Shown here: positions 35,689 through 44,088 of the stretch, piece by piece
How positions within the stretch are numbered: the stretch's first letter is position 1
Layout of the letters: each line of letters starts with the position of its first letter
Origin: CAYJAZ01 sp964368455
Lineage (GTDB): Bacteria > Desulfobacterota > Desulfovibrionia > Desulfovibrionales > Desulfovibrionaceae
Reading direction: 5' to 3'
DNA length: 64,000 nucleotides
NCBI GenBank assembly: GCA_964368455.1
Contig: CAYJAZ010000002.1
Span: 62,001-126,000, forward strand
Program-made: the position numbers and the translations under genes
The notes under the pieces: generated by a model
Seen by the model: the letters and a program-made list of their open reading frames with translations, nothing else
Database searches by the model: none
What the model was told of the DNA's origin: nothing

Positions 35689-36111
35689 TTATTGTAAGAG
35701 CGAATTTTTATTGTTAAAGTTTAAAAAAGATAAAAGAATATGCCTTGCAGCTTCTTGATCAAGTATCTTTTTTCTTTGATCATAACTAAGATGCGAAAGA
35801 GCTTCTTCAGCTTCAAAAGAAGAAAGAGCTTCGTTAATTAAGTATATAGGTAGACTTGTACGTCTTTTCATGGAATTTGTAAAGTTTTTCACTTGAGCTG
35901 TCGTTTGCGTTTCGCTTCCGTCTAAAGAAAGGGGTAAACCAATGACTAGAGCTTCGATTTTTTCTTTTTCTAATAAATCAAGAATAAATTCAAAAAGTGC
36001 GTCTCTTGTGGTTCTGTGGTAGGTGCAAAGCGCAAAAGCATGCTTTTCATCTGGCGAAGAAACAGCAAAACCCATACGTTTTAATCCAAAATCTATAGCT
36101 AAATACTTCAT
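35689..36111 (-). CDS. ruvX: RuvX/YqgF-family RNase H-fold nuclease
   Basis: 140 residues: LAIDFGLKRMGFAVS at the N-terminus, ALVIGLPLSLDGSETQTT, then LINEALSSFEAE and DQEAARHILLSFL, the family's acidic active-site pattern. Relatives are involved in pre-16S rRNA processing and proposed Holliday-junction cleavage. Its start overlaps the end of pgpA by 4 bp, so translation is coupled. Confidence 0.93.
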   Translation of the reverse strand: MKYLAIDFGLKRMGFAVSSPDEKHAFALCTYHRTTRDALFEFILDLLEKEKIEALVIGLPLSLDGSETQTTAQVKNFTNSMKRRTSLPIYLINEALSSFEAEEALSHLSYDQRKKILDQEAARHILLSFLNFNNKNSLLQ

Positions 36112-36602
36112 AAAATATAATGCCTTATAAGTAAAAGAAGCACAAGGGCGTAGACGCCAGCCATAACATCGTCAAGCATAATGCCAAGACCGCCTGAAAA
36201 AGCATGCTCAAGTTTTTTTATAGGAAATATCTTTGTGATATCAAAAAATCTAAAAAGTACGAAAGCTAAGAAAAGTTGTAGCAGAATGTTTGTGTCTTTT
36301 AAATCTGCAAATTTTAACGCTTGTATAGGCAGTAAAACTATCCAAAGGCCTACTAATTCGTCTATAACGATAGAGGAGGGATCTTTTGCATTTAAGATTT
36401 TTTCTGCATGTGTGCAGGCAAAGACGCCAAAAAAGAAAAGTGCTATTAAAGAAATAATTCTCGCGAAAAATGGCAAGGGTAAGAAGCAAAAATAAGCAAG
36501 AAAAAGTGAGAATAATGATCCCCATGTTCCTGGTGCAAAGGAAGCGAGGCCAGAGGGTTCAAGACGAGCAATTGCAAGTATGAGGCGAGAAGTAAGAGGC
36601 AT
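36108..36602 (-). CDS. pgpA: Phosphatidylglycerophosphatase A
   Basis: Removes the phosphate from phosphatidylglycerophosphate in phospholipid synthesis. 164 residues with several membrane segments; APGTWGSLFSL, SIVIDELVGLWIVLL, FRFFDITKIFPIKKLEHAFS and GLGIMLDDVMAGVYA are the conserved PgpA blocks. Linked by a 4-bp overlap to ruvX. Confidence 0.94.
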   Translation of the reverse strand: MPLTSRLILAIARLEPSGLASFAPGTWGSLFSLFLAYFCFLPLPFFARIISLIALFFFGVFACTHAEKILNAKDPSSIVIDELVGLWIVLLPIQALKFADLKDTNILLQLFLAFVLFRFFDITKIFPIKKLEHAFSGGLGIMLDDVMAGVYALVLLLLIRHYIL

Positions 36603-36621
36603 AATATATCCTTATAAATGT

Positions 36622-37155
36622 CTAGCGATAGAAATCAGCAATACTAGTTGCAACTGAAGAAGGAGTGGAATTTCTATCAACTTCAACAATAAAATCGGCA
36701 TATTTTGTATACAATGCCTTTCTTTCTTCATAAAGATCTTCAATAGTTTGATTAGGGCCTATTGCAAGTCCTCTGTCTGGATTGAGAGCTATTCTTTCAA
36801 GGATTAAATCTAAAGGGGCAGACAAGAAAACACATGGTCCCATTGATTTCAAATGCTGCATGGCATTATCCCTATAAACAACAGAACCACCTGTTGCGAT
36901 AACAGTTCTATTCACTCTTATCTTGCTCACAACTTCAGCTTCTAGATCGAGAAATTGTTCCTTAGTGAGCCTGTCAGCAACTTCTTGCAAATTTACGCCA
37001 TATAAAGCTTCGATAAGATAATCGCTGTCAAGAGGAGCAAAGGCTATCAATTTCGCAAGAGCATTGCCAATAGTGCTTTTGCCAACTCCAGGCATGCCTA
37101 TAAGAGTGATGTTTGCATTTGTATCGAGTTTTGATAAAAAAGAATCTTTTTGCAT
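36622..37155 (-). CDS. Shikimate-kinase-fold (AroK-like) small-molecule kinase, altered substrate site
   Basis: 177 residues from the ATG at 37155, chosen for its AAGGGA site; a longer frame to 37233 adds 26 unrelated residues and runs into the next gene. P-loop GMPGVGKST (20-28) and DSD (43-45) match AroK, as does the lid Arg in DRGLA and ERKALYTKYAD. Two shikimate contacts are changed: the Arg of AroK FRDRE (Arg58) is Leu69 in FLDLE, and the GGG loop reads GGS (89-91). This suggests a non-shikimate substrate or a divergent shikimate kinase. No aromatic-pathway genes are adjacent. Confidence 0.75.
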   Translation of the reverse strand: MQKDSFLSKLDTNANITLIGMPGVGKSTIGNALAKLIAFAPLDSDYLIEALYGVNLQEVADRLTKEQFLDLEAEVVSKIRVNRTVIATGGSVVYRDNAMQHLKSMGPCVFLSAPLDLILERIALNPDRGLAIGPNQTIEDLYEERKALYTKYADFIVEVDRNSTPSSVATSIADFYR

Positions 37156-37216
37156 ATATTCCCTTTCAGTAAGAAAGTTATTAATTAGAGATGTCAGAGT
37201 GTTAACTATATTTTTG

Positions 37217-38464
37217 CTAGTCAAAATCAGCAAGCAAAGCTTTGAAGTCTATTTTTTCTGGATCTGGATTTGGTATAGTTTGACGCATACGAACTAAGGC
37301 TGTGACCAATTGATCTGATGAAATACCTAGTCTTATAGAAGTGTGTGCTTCCATGAATGCGGCTAAGATATCACAAGATTTAAGAAGTTCGCCGTCTTTT
37401 GCCTTATATTCAGATGAATTATGTATTGCAAGTTCGCTATAGTCACATCTAATTATCTTGCCATTTTCTGTATAGCAATTTTTAAATTCACCGCCAATTT
37501 TAAGGCCAAGCACATAAGATAATTCATCAACAATGTTTGCATAGCCAGCATTCTTCATCGGTTTCAAAATGCGTTCTTCAAGTTCGTTTTGTTCGTATTG
37601 ATGTATAAAGGCTGGTAAACCTTCTGATGAATTTTTAACAGGGCTTATAATGTCTCTTGTGAGAAGTTCTGGTAAATCATGGAAAAGGCCACAAAAGAAA
37701 TTATTTGAAATACGTGATTTACATGCATCTATATTATAACTGACAAAAAAAGCTAAAGCAGCAACAAAGAACATATGCCCAAGAACAGAAGTTGTTGGCA
37801 GTCTTTGTTCTTGCGACCAGCGAATTTGAAAACGTAATTGCCCACAAAAATGAGCAAATGCACCTAAGGCATCTTCTTTATTGAGGATTTTTTTTAATCC
37901 TTGCATGCCATCTTTTGAAGCAACTCTGTCTAGACGTATAATAAAATCATTGCTTATATTAGAAATTTCTGTGTCAAAAGTATTGTAGGGAGCTATGAGA
38001 TTGAATTCCCATTGAGAGGCAAAAAGATGAGCTGCATTGAGAATATCCCCAGTAAGAGGATGAGCAAAAACTCTCTTTCCTCTGTGGTATTCTTTGAAAT
38101 CGTCGAAAAATTTCTTATTGAAAGGAGCAAGAATAGGCGTAAGATTTCTTTCAACATAGGAAGTTAATTCATTATAATGCTCTCTATTTTTCTTGATTTT
38201 ATAGAAGAGAGGAGGTTTTAAATCAGTAATTACAAGTCTATAGAAATAATCAAAAAGCGAAGCTTCTACAATATCGTAGAAAAGAGCTTCTTTTTGTTCT
38301 TCATTTTCGCATTCTACAATGTGTGCGAGCAAGAAAGCTACAATCATTTTATGTGCTTGCTTGTCTACTTCGTATAATTCCGCCGGACGTAATTTATCGT
38401 TCCAGCGACGCATATTAAATCCGCTGAAAAGAGAATGGAGAAGACTTTTTCTAATTGTACTCAT
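37217..38464 (-). CDS. HD-domain hydrolase
   Basis: 415 residues. The HD metal centre is split as expected for YfbR-type and related nucleotidases: LGHMFFVAALAFF, FFCGLFHDLPELLTRDIISP and KSCDILAAFMEAH. The first 150 residues (RRWNDKLRPAELYEVDKQAH) are an N-terminal region I do not recognise. Probably a nucleotide or phosphate hydrolase. The gene ends 61 bp before the chosen AroK-like start. Confidence 0.8.
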   Translation of the reverse strand: MSTIRKSLLHSLFSGFNMRRWNDKLRPAELYEVDKQAHKMIVAFLLAHIVECENEEQKEALFYDIVEASLFDYFYRLVITDLKPPLFYKIKKNREHYNELTSYVERNLTPILAPFNKKFFDDFKEYHRGKRVFAHPLTGDILNAAHLFASQWEFNLIAPYNTFDTEISNISNDFIIRLDRVASKDGMQGLKKILNKEDALGAFAHFCGQLRFQIRWSQEQRLPTTSVLGHMFFVAALAFFVSYNIDACKSRISNNFFCGLFHDLPELLTRDIISPVKNSSEGLPAFIHQYEQNELEERILKPMKNAGYANIVDELSYVLGLKIGGEFKNCYTENGKIIRCDYSELAIHNSSEYKAKDGELLKSCDILAAFMEAHTSIRLGISSDQLVTALVRMRQTIPNPDPEKIDFKALLADFD

Positions 38465-38621
38465 AATAAATTTGCTATGATTTGTTTAATGTTTTGTTGA
38501 TAAGACTTTCATAACACAGCTTTTTGCATGTCGCAACTTTTTCTCGTATAAGCAAGTTTGACCTTTAAGGGGAAATAGTATACTTCTACTCATAATAAAG
38601 AAATATATTATAGAGGTTGTT

Positions 38622-40310
38622 ATGGATCATAAAGAAAAAATGGAAAACCAAGCTCCACAAGACTTTTTAAGACAAAGAGTTGCGAACGATATTGCACAAG
38701 GCAATTTTGATTCTCGCGTGCATACACGTTTTCCACCTGAACCAAACGGCTATTTACATATAGGGCATGCGAAAAGTATATGCGTGAACTTTGGTATTGC
38801 AAATGATTTTAAAGGCAAGTGTAATCTGCGTTTTGACGATACAAATCCGGTGAAAGAAGATACTGAATATGTTGATTCTATTCAAGAAGATGTGAAATGG
38901 CTTGGCTTTGAATGGGATAAAGAACCACACTATGCTTCTGATTATTTCGAACAATTATTTAATTATGCCATAGAGCTTATCAAGATGGATAAGGCCTATG
39001 TTGACGAACTTTCAGCAGACGAAATTCGCCAAATGCGTGGAACTTTGAAAGAACCAGGACAAGAAAGTCCATTTAGAAATAGACCTATTGAAGAATCTCT
39101 TGATCTTTTTAATCGTATGCGTGCAGGCGAATTTGAAGACGGAAAATACGTCTTGCGTGCTAAGATAGATATGGCATCGCCTAATGTCATTATGCGAGAT
39201 CCAACCATTTATCGCATTCGTCACGCTCATCATCACAAAACTGGCGATGCTTGGTGTATCTATCCTATGTATGATTTCACGCATTGTCTTTCTGATTCAA
39301 TTGAAGGAATCACACATTCTATTTGTACGCTTGAATTTGAAAATAATAGAGAAGTCTATGATTGGATATTAGCGACTTTAAAAGTTTATCAACCACAGCA
39401 AATAGAATTTGCCCGTTTACAACTTTCTTATACTGTTTTATCAAAGCGTAAACTTATTCAACTTGTACAAGAGGGGCATGTTTCTTCATGGGACGATCCA
39501 CGTATGCCAACTATAAGCGGGCTTCGTCGTCGTGGTTTCACTCCTGAAGCAATACGTGAATTTTGTTCACGTATAGGCATTGCACGTGCGGCTGATTCTG
39601 TTGTTGACTATGGAATGCTTGAATTTTGCGTGCGAAATCACTTAAACGAAATCACACCTAGACTTATGGCTGTGCTTGATCCAATTAAGCTTACAATTAC
39701 AAATTATCCTGAAGATCAAGTTGAATACTTTGATGCTCCTCTTCATCCAGAAGACGCTTCCTATGGCACAAGAAAAGTTCCTTTTTCAAAACATCTTTAT
39801 ATTGAAAGAGACGACTTTATGCTTGAAGCACCAAAGAAATATTTTAGATTAACACTTGGGCAAGAAGTTCGTTTTCGTTATGCTTATTACCTTACTTGCA
39901 CAGATATTGTAAAAAATGAAGCAGGTGAAATAGTTGAAATTCTTTGCACATACGATCCTGAAACAAGAGGCGGAAAAAGCGAAGACAATAGAAAGATAAA
40001 GGGTACTATTCATTGGGTAAGTGCGCAACATGCAAAAGAAGTAGAAGTAAGACTATTTGAACAGCTTTTCAGTGTTGAAAATCCAAATTCAACACCAGAA
40101 GGCAAAGATTTTCTTGACTATCTCAACCCAAATTCAGTAAAAACGCTCACAGCATTAGCTGAACCACATCTACTTACATATAAAGTGGGCGATAAAGTGC
40201 AATTTGAAAGATTGGCTTATTTTTGTGTAGATAAGGATAGTAAGGACGAAAAACTTGTCTTTAATAGAATTGTCACTCTTAAAGACTCTTGGGCTAAAAT
40301 GAATAAATAA
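38622..40310 (+). CDS. glnS: Glutaminyl-tRNA synthetase
   Basis: Class I synthetase that charges tRNA(Gln). 562 residues: RFPPEPNGYLHIGHAKSI (HIGH motif), LRFDDTNPVKEDTEYV, YDFTHCLSDSIEGITHS, the KMSKS-equivalent VLSKRKL, and WDDPRMPTISGLRRRGFTPE, then the two anticodon-binding beta-barrels. Divergent from the HD gene, with 157 bp between them. Presence of GlnRS means charging of tRNA(Gln) need not depend on the amidotransferase route. Confidence 0.97.
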   Translation: MDHKEKMENQAPQDFLRQRVANDIAQGNFDSRVHTRFPPEPNGYLHIGHAKSICVNFGIANDFKGKCNLRFDDTNPVKEDTEYVDSIQEDVKWLGFEWDKEPHYASDYFEQLFNYAIELIKMDKAYVDELSADEIRQMRGTLKEPGQESPFRNRPIEESLDLFNRMRAGEFEDGKYVLRAKIDMASPNVIMRDPTIYRIRHAHHHKTGDAWCIYPMYDFTHCLSDSIEGITHSICTLEFENNREVYDWILATLKVYQPQQIEFARLQLSYTVLSKRKLIQLVQEGHVSSWDDPRMPTISGLRRRGFTPEAIREFCSRIGIARAADSVVDYGMLEFCVRNHLNEITPRLMAVLDPIKLTITNYPEDQVEYFDAPLHPEDASYGTRKVPFSKHLYIERDDFMLEAPKKYFRLTLGQEVRFRYAYYLTCTDIVKNEAGEIVEILCTYDPETRGGKSEDNRKIKGTIHWVSAQHAKEVEVRLFEQLFSVENPNSTPEGKDFLDYLNPNSVKTLTALAEPHLLTYKVGDKVQFERLAYFCVDKDSKDEKLVFNRIVTLKDSWAKMNK

Positions 40311-40325
40311 GCCTAAAAAACGTAA

Positions 40326-40376
40326 TAAAAAACAAAGCCCTAGACAGAATTAACTACATTCTTCTAGGGCTTTGTT
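40326..40376 (-). terminator. Terminator overlapping the last codons of ybeY
   Basis: A 14-bp stem AACAAAGCCCTAGA (40331-40344) with TCTAGGGCTTTGTT (40363-40376). On the minus strand it is followed by TTTTTTATTACG. One arm encodes the final residues (NKALEE) of the YbeY protein, with the stop at 40350 in the loop. It also lies 20 bp after the glnS stop but lacks a T-run in that direction. Confidence 0.85.
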
Positions 40377-40787
40377 GCAAAAAATATCCATTTCATCTGA
40401 ATGATCATAGCCTAATAAATGTGCAAAGCCATGAATAAGTAATTGCTTTGCATAATCTTTTTCTTCTTGGCCATATAAAAAAGCCTCTCGTTCAAGTGTT
40501 TCAAAACTTAAAGCAAGAGAGCCTATAAAATTAATAGTGTCTACAATATCACTCTTATTTTGCATGAGAGAAGCCTCTTCAGCAACAAAAGAAAGGACAT
40601 TTGTAGGGGAATTAGAATTGAGAAATTCGTGATTGAGTTTTCTACTTTCTTTATCATCACAAATTAAAATTTCAAAGAAAATATCTTCAATTGCATTTAA
40701 AGTGCATACTTCATCAAAAAAAAGCTGACATTCTTCTTTTGTGATAGGCATTTTTTGCCACAAGCCTTTAAATTCGATTTTTGGCAT
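40350..40787 (-). CDS. ybeY: Endoribonuclease YbeY
   Basis: Zinc-dependent single-strand endoribonuclease for rRNA maturation and ribosome quality control. 145 residues; the zinc-binding motif HGFAHLLGYDH gives His119, His123 and His129, and NVLSFVAEE is the usual conserved upstream strand. Ends inside its own terminator hairpin. Confidence 0.95.
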   Translation of the reverse strand: MPKIEFKGLWQKMPITKEECQLFFDEVCTLNAIEDIFFEILICDDKESRKLNHEFLNSNSPTNVLSFVAEEASLMQNKSDIVDTINFIGSLALSFETLEREAFLYGQEEKDYAKQLLIHGFAHLLGYDHSDEMDIFCNKALEECS

Positions 40788-40799
40788 ACAAAAGATGGA

Positions 40800-41222
40800 T
40801 TAATATTCTTTGATATATGCGTCTAAATCATCTGCTGAAACAGAACGGCTCACCCAAAATGCAGAAGCCCAAATCATAAGTGCTGTGACTTGAGTGTCGT
40901 CTAATTTCTTGAGTTTTGCTTCTAAGGAAGATCGAGAGCAAGAATACTTTTCGTGTAGATTATTTAATTCGCAAGCATCTGCAACTCTTAATAAAAGATA
41001 GGAAAGACGAGTTTGTTCTGGTGCAAGGCGTAAATCCTTATGCACTGCAACAATTGTCTTAAGTTCTGCTGAAGAAAAATTTTGCTTAATTGAGCCAATT
41101 GCCCTAAAAAAAATGTCAACAGCCCATGGCAAAATAAATTCAGCACCAGCACTCTTTGTGCGGAAATAATCCTTTAACCATTTTTCTTGTTCACTATTGA
41201 TTCGTGCAGCTACTTGTGGCAT
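40800..41222 (-). CDS. Conserved hypothetical protein
   Basis: 140 residues, largely alpha-helical, starting MPQVAARINSEQEKWLKDYF with no signal peptide or membrane segment. The region VADACELNNLHEKYSCSRSS looks like a helix-turn-helix, but I cannot assign a family. It stops 12 bp before the ybeY start and is probably co-transcribed with it. Function unknown. Confidence 0.6.
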   Translation of the reverse strand: MPQVAARINSEQEKWLKDYFRTKSAGAEFILPWAVDIFFRAIGSIKQNFSSAELKTIVAVHKDLRLAPEQTRLSYLLLRVADACELNNLHEKYSCSRSSLEAKLKKLDDTQVTALMIWASAFWVSRSVSADDLDAYIKEY

Positions 41223-41451
41223 AATAGTTCCTTTTTTTTAGGAATTTTTGTTGAAAAAATTGCCAAATGAAAATAAAAAAATGGCAAATTTAATCAATAA
41301 CAACTCCTTGTTAGCATAGGTAGAGAAAAAAGACAAGAGTTTTTCTAGACTTTTTTTAAAAAATGTTGTGAAAAATACTTTCTTCTTATTTTTTTCTTTT
41401 ATAAAATTCCTTTTAACTTTTAAATTTTCAATAAAATCAAAATATTATCAA

Positions 41452-41925
41452 TTATTGAATTGGGCATAATGTTCTTTTGTTTTTTAAAAATTCTTTAAAA
41501 TCTTCAATCATCTTACCATGATCAAAGCAGAGTTTTTCAGGCAGATTATCAAGAGCATAAAAATTTGCTTTTTTTGCATCATCGCCTGCCATAAGTGAAT
41601 TGCTGTCTATTGCTTTTGCCACAAAACAAACAGTCATTGTATGAAAGCGTGGATCTCTTTCAGGTTTTGAATAGACGCCAAGTATGCCGAGAAGCTCAAT
41701 ATCGAGATTTGTTTCTTCTTTCATTTCTCTTATTGCTGCTTCTTCAACGCTTTCGCCCACATCAACAAAGCCGCCAGGCAAAGCGAAACCTAGAGGAATA
41801 TTCGCTCTTTCGATAAGCACTATTCCTTTATCCTCGTCATAAATGATAGCATCTGCTGTTGGCGATGGATTGTCATGTTTTCTGACTTGTGTCGAACATT
41901 TTGGACAAAGAAGCGGTTTTTGCAT
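41452..41925 (-). CDS. Nudix hydrolase with N-terminal zinc-knuckle-like CPKC
   Basis: 157 residues from the second in-frame ATG at 41925 (an AAAGG site precedes it; the first ATG at 41940 has none). The Nudix box is complete: GGFVDVGESVEEAAIREMKE followed by ET. LLCPKCSTQVRKHDNPSPTA resembles the N-terminal part of ADP-ribose or NADH pyrophosphatase-like Nudix proteins. Removes nucleoside diphosphate-linked moieties; substrate unknown. A 229-bp AT-rich gap with no gene follows downstream. Confidence 0.88.
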   Translation of the reverse strand: MQKPLLCPKCSTQVRKHDNPSPTADAIIYDEDKGIVLIERANIPLGFALPGGFVDVGESVEEAAIREMKEETNLDIELLGILGVYSKPERDPRFHTMTVCFVAKAIDSNSLMAGDDAKKANFYALDNLPEKLCFDHGKMIEDFKEFLKNKRTLCPIQ

Positions 41926-42125
41926 ATTCCAACCTTTCATCGTTTATTAAATTTAATAAAGTCTTTTTGTGTAAGCTCCTAAAAACTATTAACTTAAAAC
42001 TCTTAAGACTTTTTTACAAGAAATATATGTTTTTGTCAAAAGAAAGTGTATATTTTTTCTTGGCTTTGTTTAGAAGTGTTTTTCAAGCTTTGGAATTGCC
42101 TGTTTTTTCAATGAATATTTGTTAG

Positions 42126-42383
42126 TTAAGCTTTGTGAGCTGTGATAATTGTAAAAGAGCTAGAATGAATAGTGAGAACGCAATCGTCAAAGCAAATATA
42201 ATAATTTTTTCCTTGTATATAGCCAATAAAATTTTCTTCTTTGATTTTCTGTAGACAATAGGGAAGAGCTTCATCAATTGCTATTTGCAAATTTTTTGCT
42301 ATGCGTTCTTTGCCTAATTCAGTTGTTTTTAAGCGATGAACTTGCGTGAGAAAGTAGCTTATGCTTTTTTTGTTTTCTTCCAT
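42126..42383 (-). CDS. DUF3781-family small protein
   Basis: 85 residues. LKTTELGKERIAKNL, IQGKNYYICFDDCVLTIHSS and the C-terminal FTIITAHKA fit the DUF3781 pattern as I remember it. No function is established for the family. A stand-alone gene 80 bp downstream of dsrC, beyond dsrC's terminator. Confidence 0.7.
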   Translation of the reverse strand: MEENKKSISYFLTQVHRLKTTELGKERIAKNLQIAIDEALPYCLQKIKEENFIGYIQGKNYYICFDDCVLTIHSSSFTIITAHKA

Positions 42384-42410
42384 TGTTTTCCTTTTTTTGC
42401 AGAAAGAAAT

Positions 42411-42443
42411 TTAAAAAAAAAGAGCAAGCTTAGAGCTTGCCCT
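42411..42443 (-). terminator. Rho-independent terminator after dsrC
   Basis: On the minus strand AGGGCAAGCT-CTA-AGCTTGCTCT (10 pairs, one G-U) followed by a T-run. It begins 21 bp after the dsrC stop, as expected for a highly expressed single gene. Confidence 0.9.
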
Positions 42444-42463
42444 TAAAAATCGCATGTTAACGA

Positions 42464-42781
42464 CTATACACAACCAGTTGGTTTAGGAAGGCCAGCCATT
42501 TTACAAGCTCCCTTACCTGGGCCAGATGGGAATAGTTCATACACTTCTTTCAATTTGAAACCTGTATTTTTAGAAAGAATACGTACCATAGGAGCGATAC
42601 CATTCTTTTTGTAGTAGTCTTGTAAGAAGTCAAGAATAATTTGGTGGCCTTCAGTAATGTCAGAAATGCCTTCAGATTCTTTAACATATTCTAACCATTC
42701 TGGGCACCAGTCTTCAAACTTGAGTAAGAAACCGTCTTCATCAACATCAAAATTTTTACCTTTAAATGAAACTTCAGCCAT
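42464..42781 (-). CDS. dsrC: DsrC, sulfur-carrier partner of dissimilatory sulfite reductase
   Basis: Carries the sulfur released by DsrAB as a trisulfide between its two C-terminal cysteines and passes electrons from the membrane to sulfite reduction. 105 residues; the C-terminus GACKMAGLPKPTGCV has both Cys93 and the penultimate Cys104, the pair needed for this function, unlike TusE homologues that keep only one. This gene, with its own terminator and apart from dsrAB as is usual, shows a dissimilatory sulfite-reducing metabolism. AGGACG precedes the start. Confidence 0.97.
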   Translation of the reverse strand: MAEVSFKGKNFDVDEDGFLLKFEDWCPEWLEYVKESEGISDITEGHQIILDFLQDYYKKNGIAPMVRILSKNTGFKLKEVYELFPSGPGKGACKMAGLPKPTGCV

Positions 42782-42922
42782 GAGCGTCCTCCTTGGACAA
42801 AAAACTAGTTTTTATTTATGTTTATCTTATTTTAAAAATAAGATATTCCCAAACAACGTCTTACTATTGCATAGTATGAAAAAAATTGCAAGTGAATTTT
42901 AGTACGCTTTGTTCTAAAAAAT

Positions 42923-43594
42923 TTAGACTTCGTAAACTTTTTCTCTAACCCAATACAATAATTGAAATTCTTTTTTTATAGCCTCAACTAACTTATTTTC
43001 ATCACTTCTATTCATTGGCTGTAAGTGTACGTAAACTCTGCGTTTATCCTCTTCATTTCTACATCTTGCAGTTAAAATAGTAATGATATTTGCTCCATGC
43101 TTATGCAGAAGATCCATAAGAGGCATAGCTGTACCTGGTTCATCGCCAAGCAAGAGAGCTAGTTGCATTCCGCCGTATTTTGAGCCTGTGAGTTCAATAT
43201 AGATTTTAAAGATGTCTTTATCTGTGATAAAGCCTTCTAAAATACCCTCTTCATTAACAACAGGCAAAGAGCCAAAGCCTTTTTCATCCATAAGTAGGGC
43301 AGCTTTTTCTACCGTTTCAATAGGAGAAACTACAATAGGATCATGCACCATAATATCTTTTACTTTTATTTCAGATAAAAGATAGTGTAATTCGTGCATG
43401 TCTAAGGTAGTAGCTTTTGATGGAGAAGCGTCTTTTATATCTCTGTCAGAAAGAATACCTACTACTTTATTATTCGCATCTACAACAGGTAAACGCTTAA
43501 AGCCATTATCTTTCAAAAGCTTAGAAGCTTTTAACATAGAAGATTCTGGCATTACTGTAAGCACATCTTTAACCATCCATTCACGTACAAGCAT
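42923..43594 (-). CDS. CBS-pair and ACT-like domain protein (AcuB-like)
   Basis: 223 residues: two CBS motifs (VREWMVKDVLTVMPESSMLK and VKDIMVHDPIVVSPIETVEK with GFGSLPVVNEEGILEGFIT), then a C-terminal ACT-like region from about residue 140. CBS pairs sense adenine nucleotides and ACT domains sense small metabolites, so this is probably a regulatory protein. The partner is unknown. It lies next to the SEC-C/R2 array. Confidence 0.85.
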   Translation of the reverse strand: MLVREWMVKDVLTVMPESSMLKASKLLKDNGFKRLPVVDANNKVVGILSDRDIKDASPSKATTLDMHELHYLLSEIKVKDIMVHDPIVVSPIETVEKAALLMDEKGFGSLPVVNEEGILEGFITDKDIFKIYIELTGSKYGGMQLALLLGDEPGTAMPLMDLLHKHGANIITILTARCRNEEDKRRVYVHLQPMNRSDENKLVEAIKKEFQLLYWVREKVYEV

Positions 43595-43660
43595 AAAAAC
43601 TCCTTAGAATTTTTTAAAAAGTGTGAGAACAAAATAAGCGTGGTTCTTGTATCGCTCGCT

Positions 43661-44082
43661 AAAGCCTTAAGCCATACAACATTTTTTATATTTTTTGCCA
43701 CTACCGCAAGTACAAGGCTCGTTACGGCCAATTTTTGGGCTTTCACGACTTATTCAGATTTNNNNNNNNNNNNNNNNNNNNNNNNNNNNNNNNNNNNNNN
43801 NNNNNNNNNNNNNNNNNNNNNNNNNNNNNNNNNNNNNNNNNNNNNNNNNNNNNNNNNNNNNTATTCCTCGTTCACGCGTGAAAGCCTTAAGCCATACAAC
43901 ATTTTTTATATTTTTTACCACTACCACAAGTACAAGGCTCGTTACGGCCAATTTTTGGGCTTTCACGACTTATTCAGATTTGTTTCGCCACTTTGTGGAC
44001 GAAACCTCGCTCACAAGAATCGTGGTTCTTGTCTCGCTCGCTAAAGGCTTTGTTCACGAGGAATATTCCTCGTTCACGCGTG
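43661..44082. repeat. Array of orphan SEC-C 3' ends alternating with R2 palindromes
   Basis: Copies begin with AAAGCCTTAAGCCATACAAC at 43661, 43881 and, as the true gene end, 44083. The last two are 202 bp apart. Each orphan encodes on the minus strand the tail GRNEPCTCGSGKKYKKCCMA but is closed by an in-frame TGA just upstream of ISRESPKI. Between copies lies R2 sequence (TTTCGCCACTTTGTGGACGAAA, ACAAGAATCGTGGTTCTTGT, GAGGAATATTCCTC). A 100-N gap interrupts the first unit. Confidence 0.88.
43762..43861. other. Assembly gap of 100 N
   Basis: Exactly 100 N, the usual placeholder for unknown gap length. With a 202-bp repeat period, the flanking sequence would be completed by 82 bp, or by 82 plus any number of extra 202-bp units. 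Confidence 0.99.
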
Positions 44083-44088
44083 AAAGCC

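Noticed and set aside
38545..38575. Sigma-70 promoter for glnS
   Set aside because: TTGACC and TATACT are present but separated by only 15 bp, too short to call with confidence.
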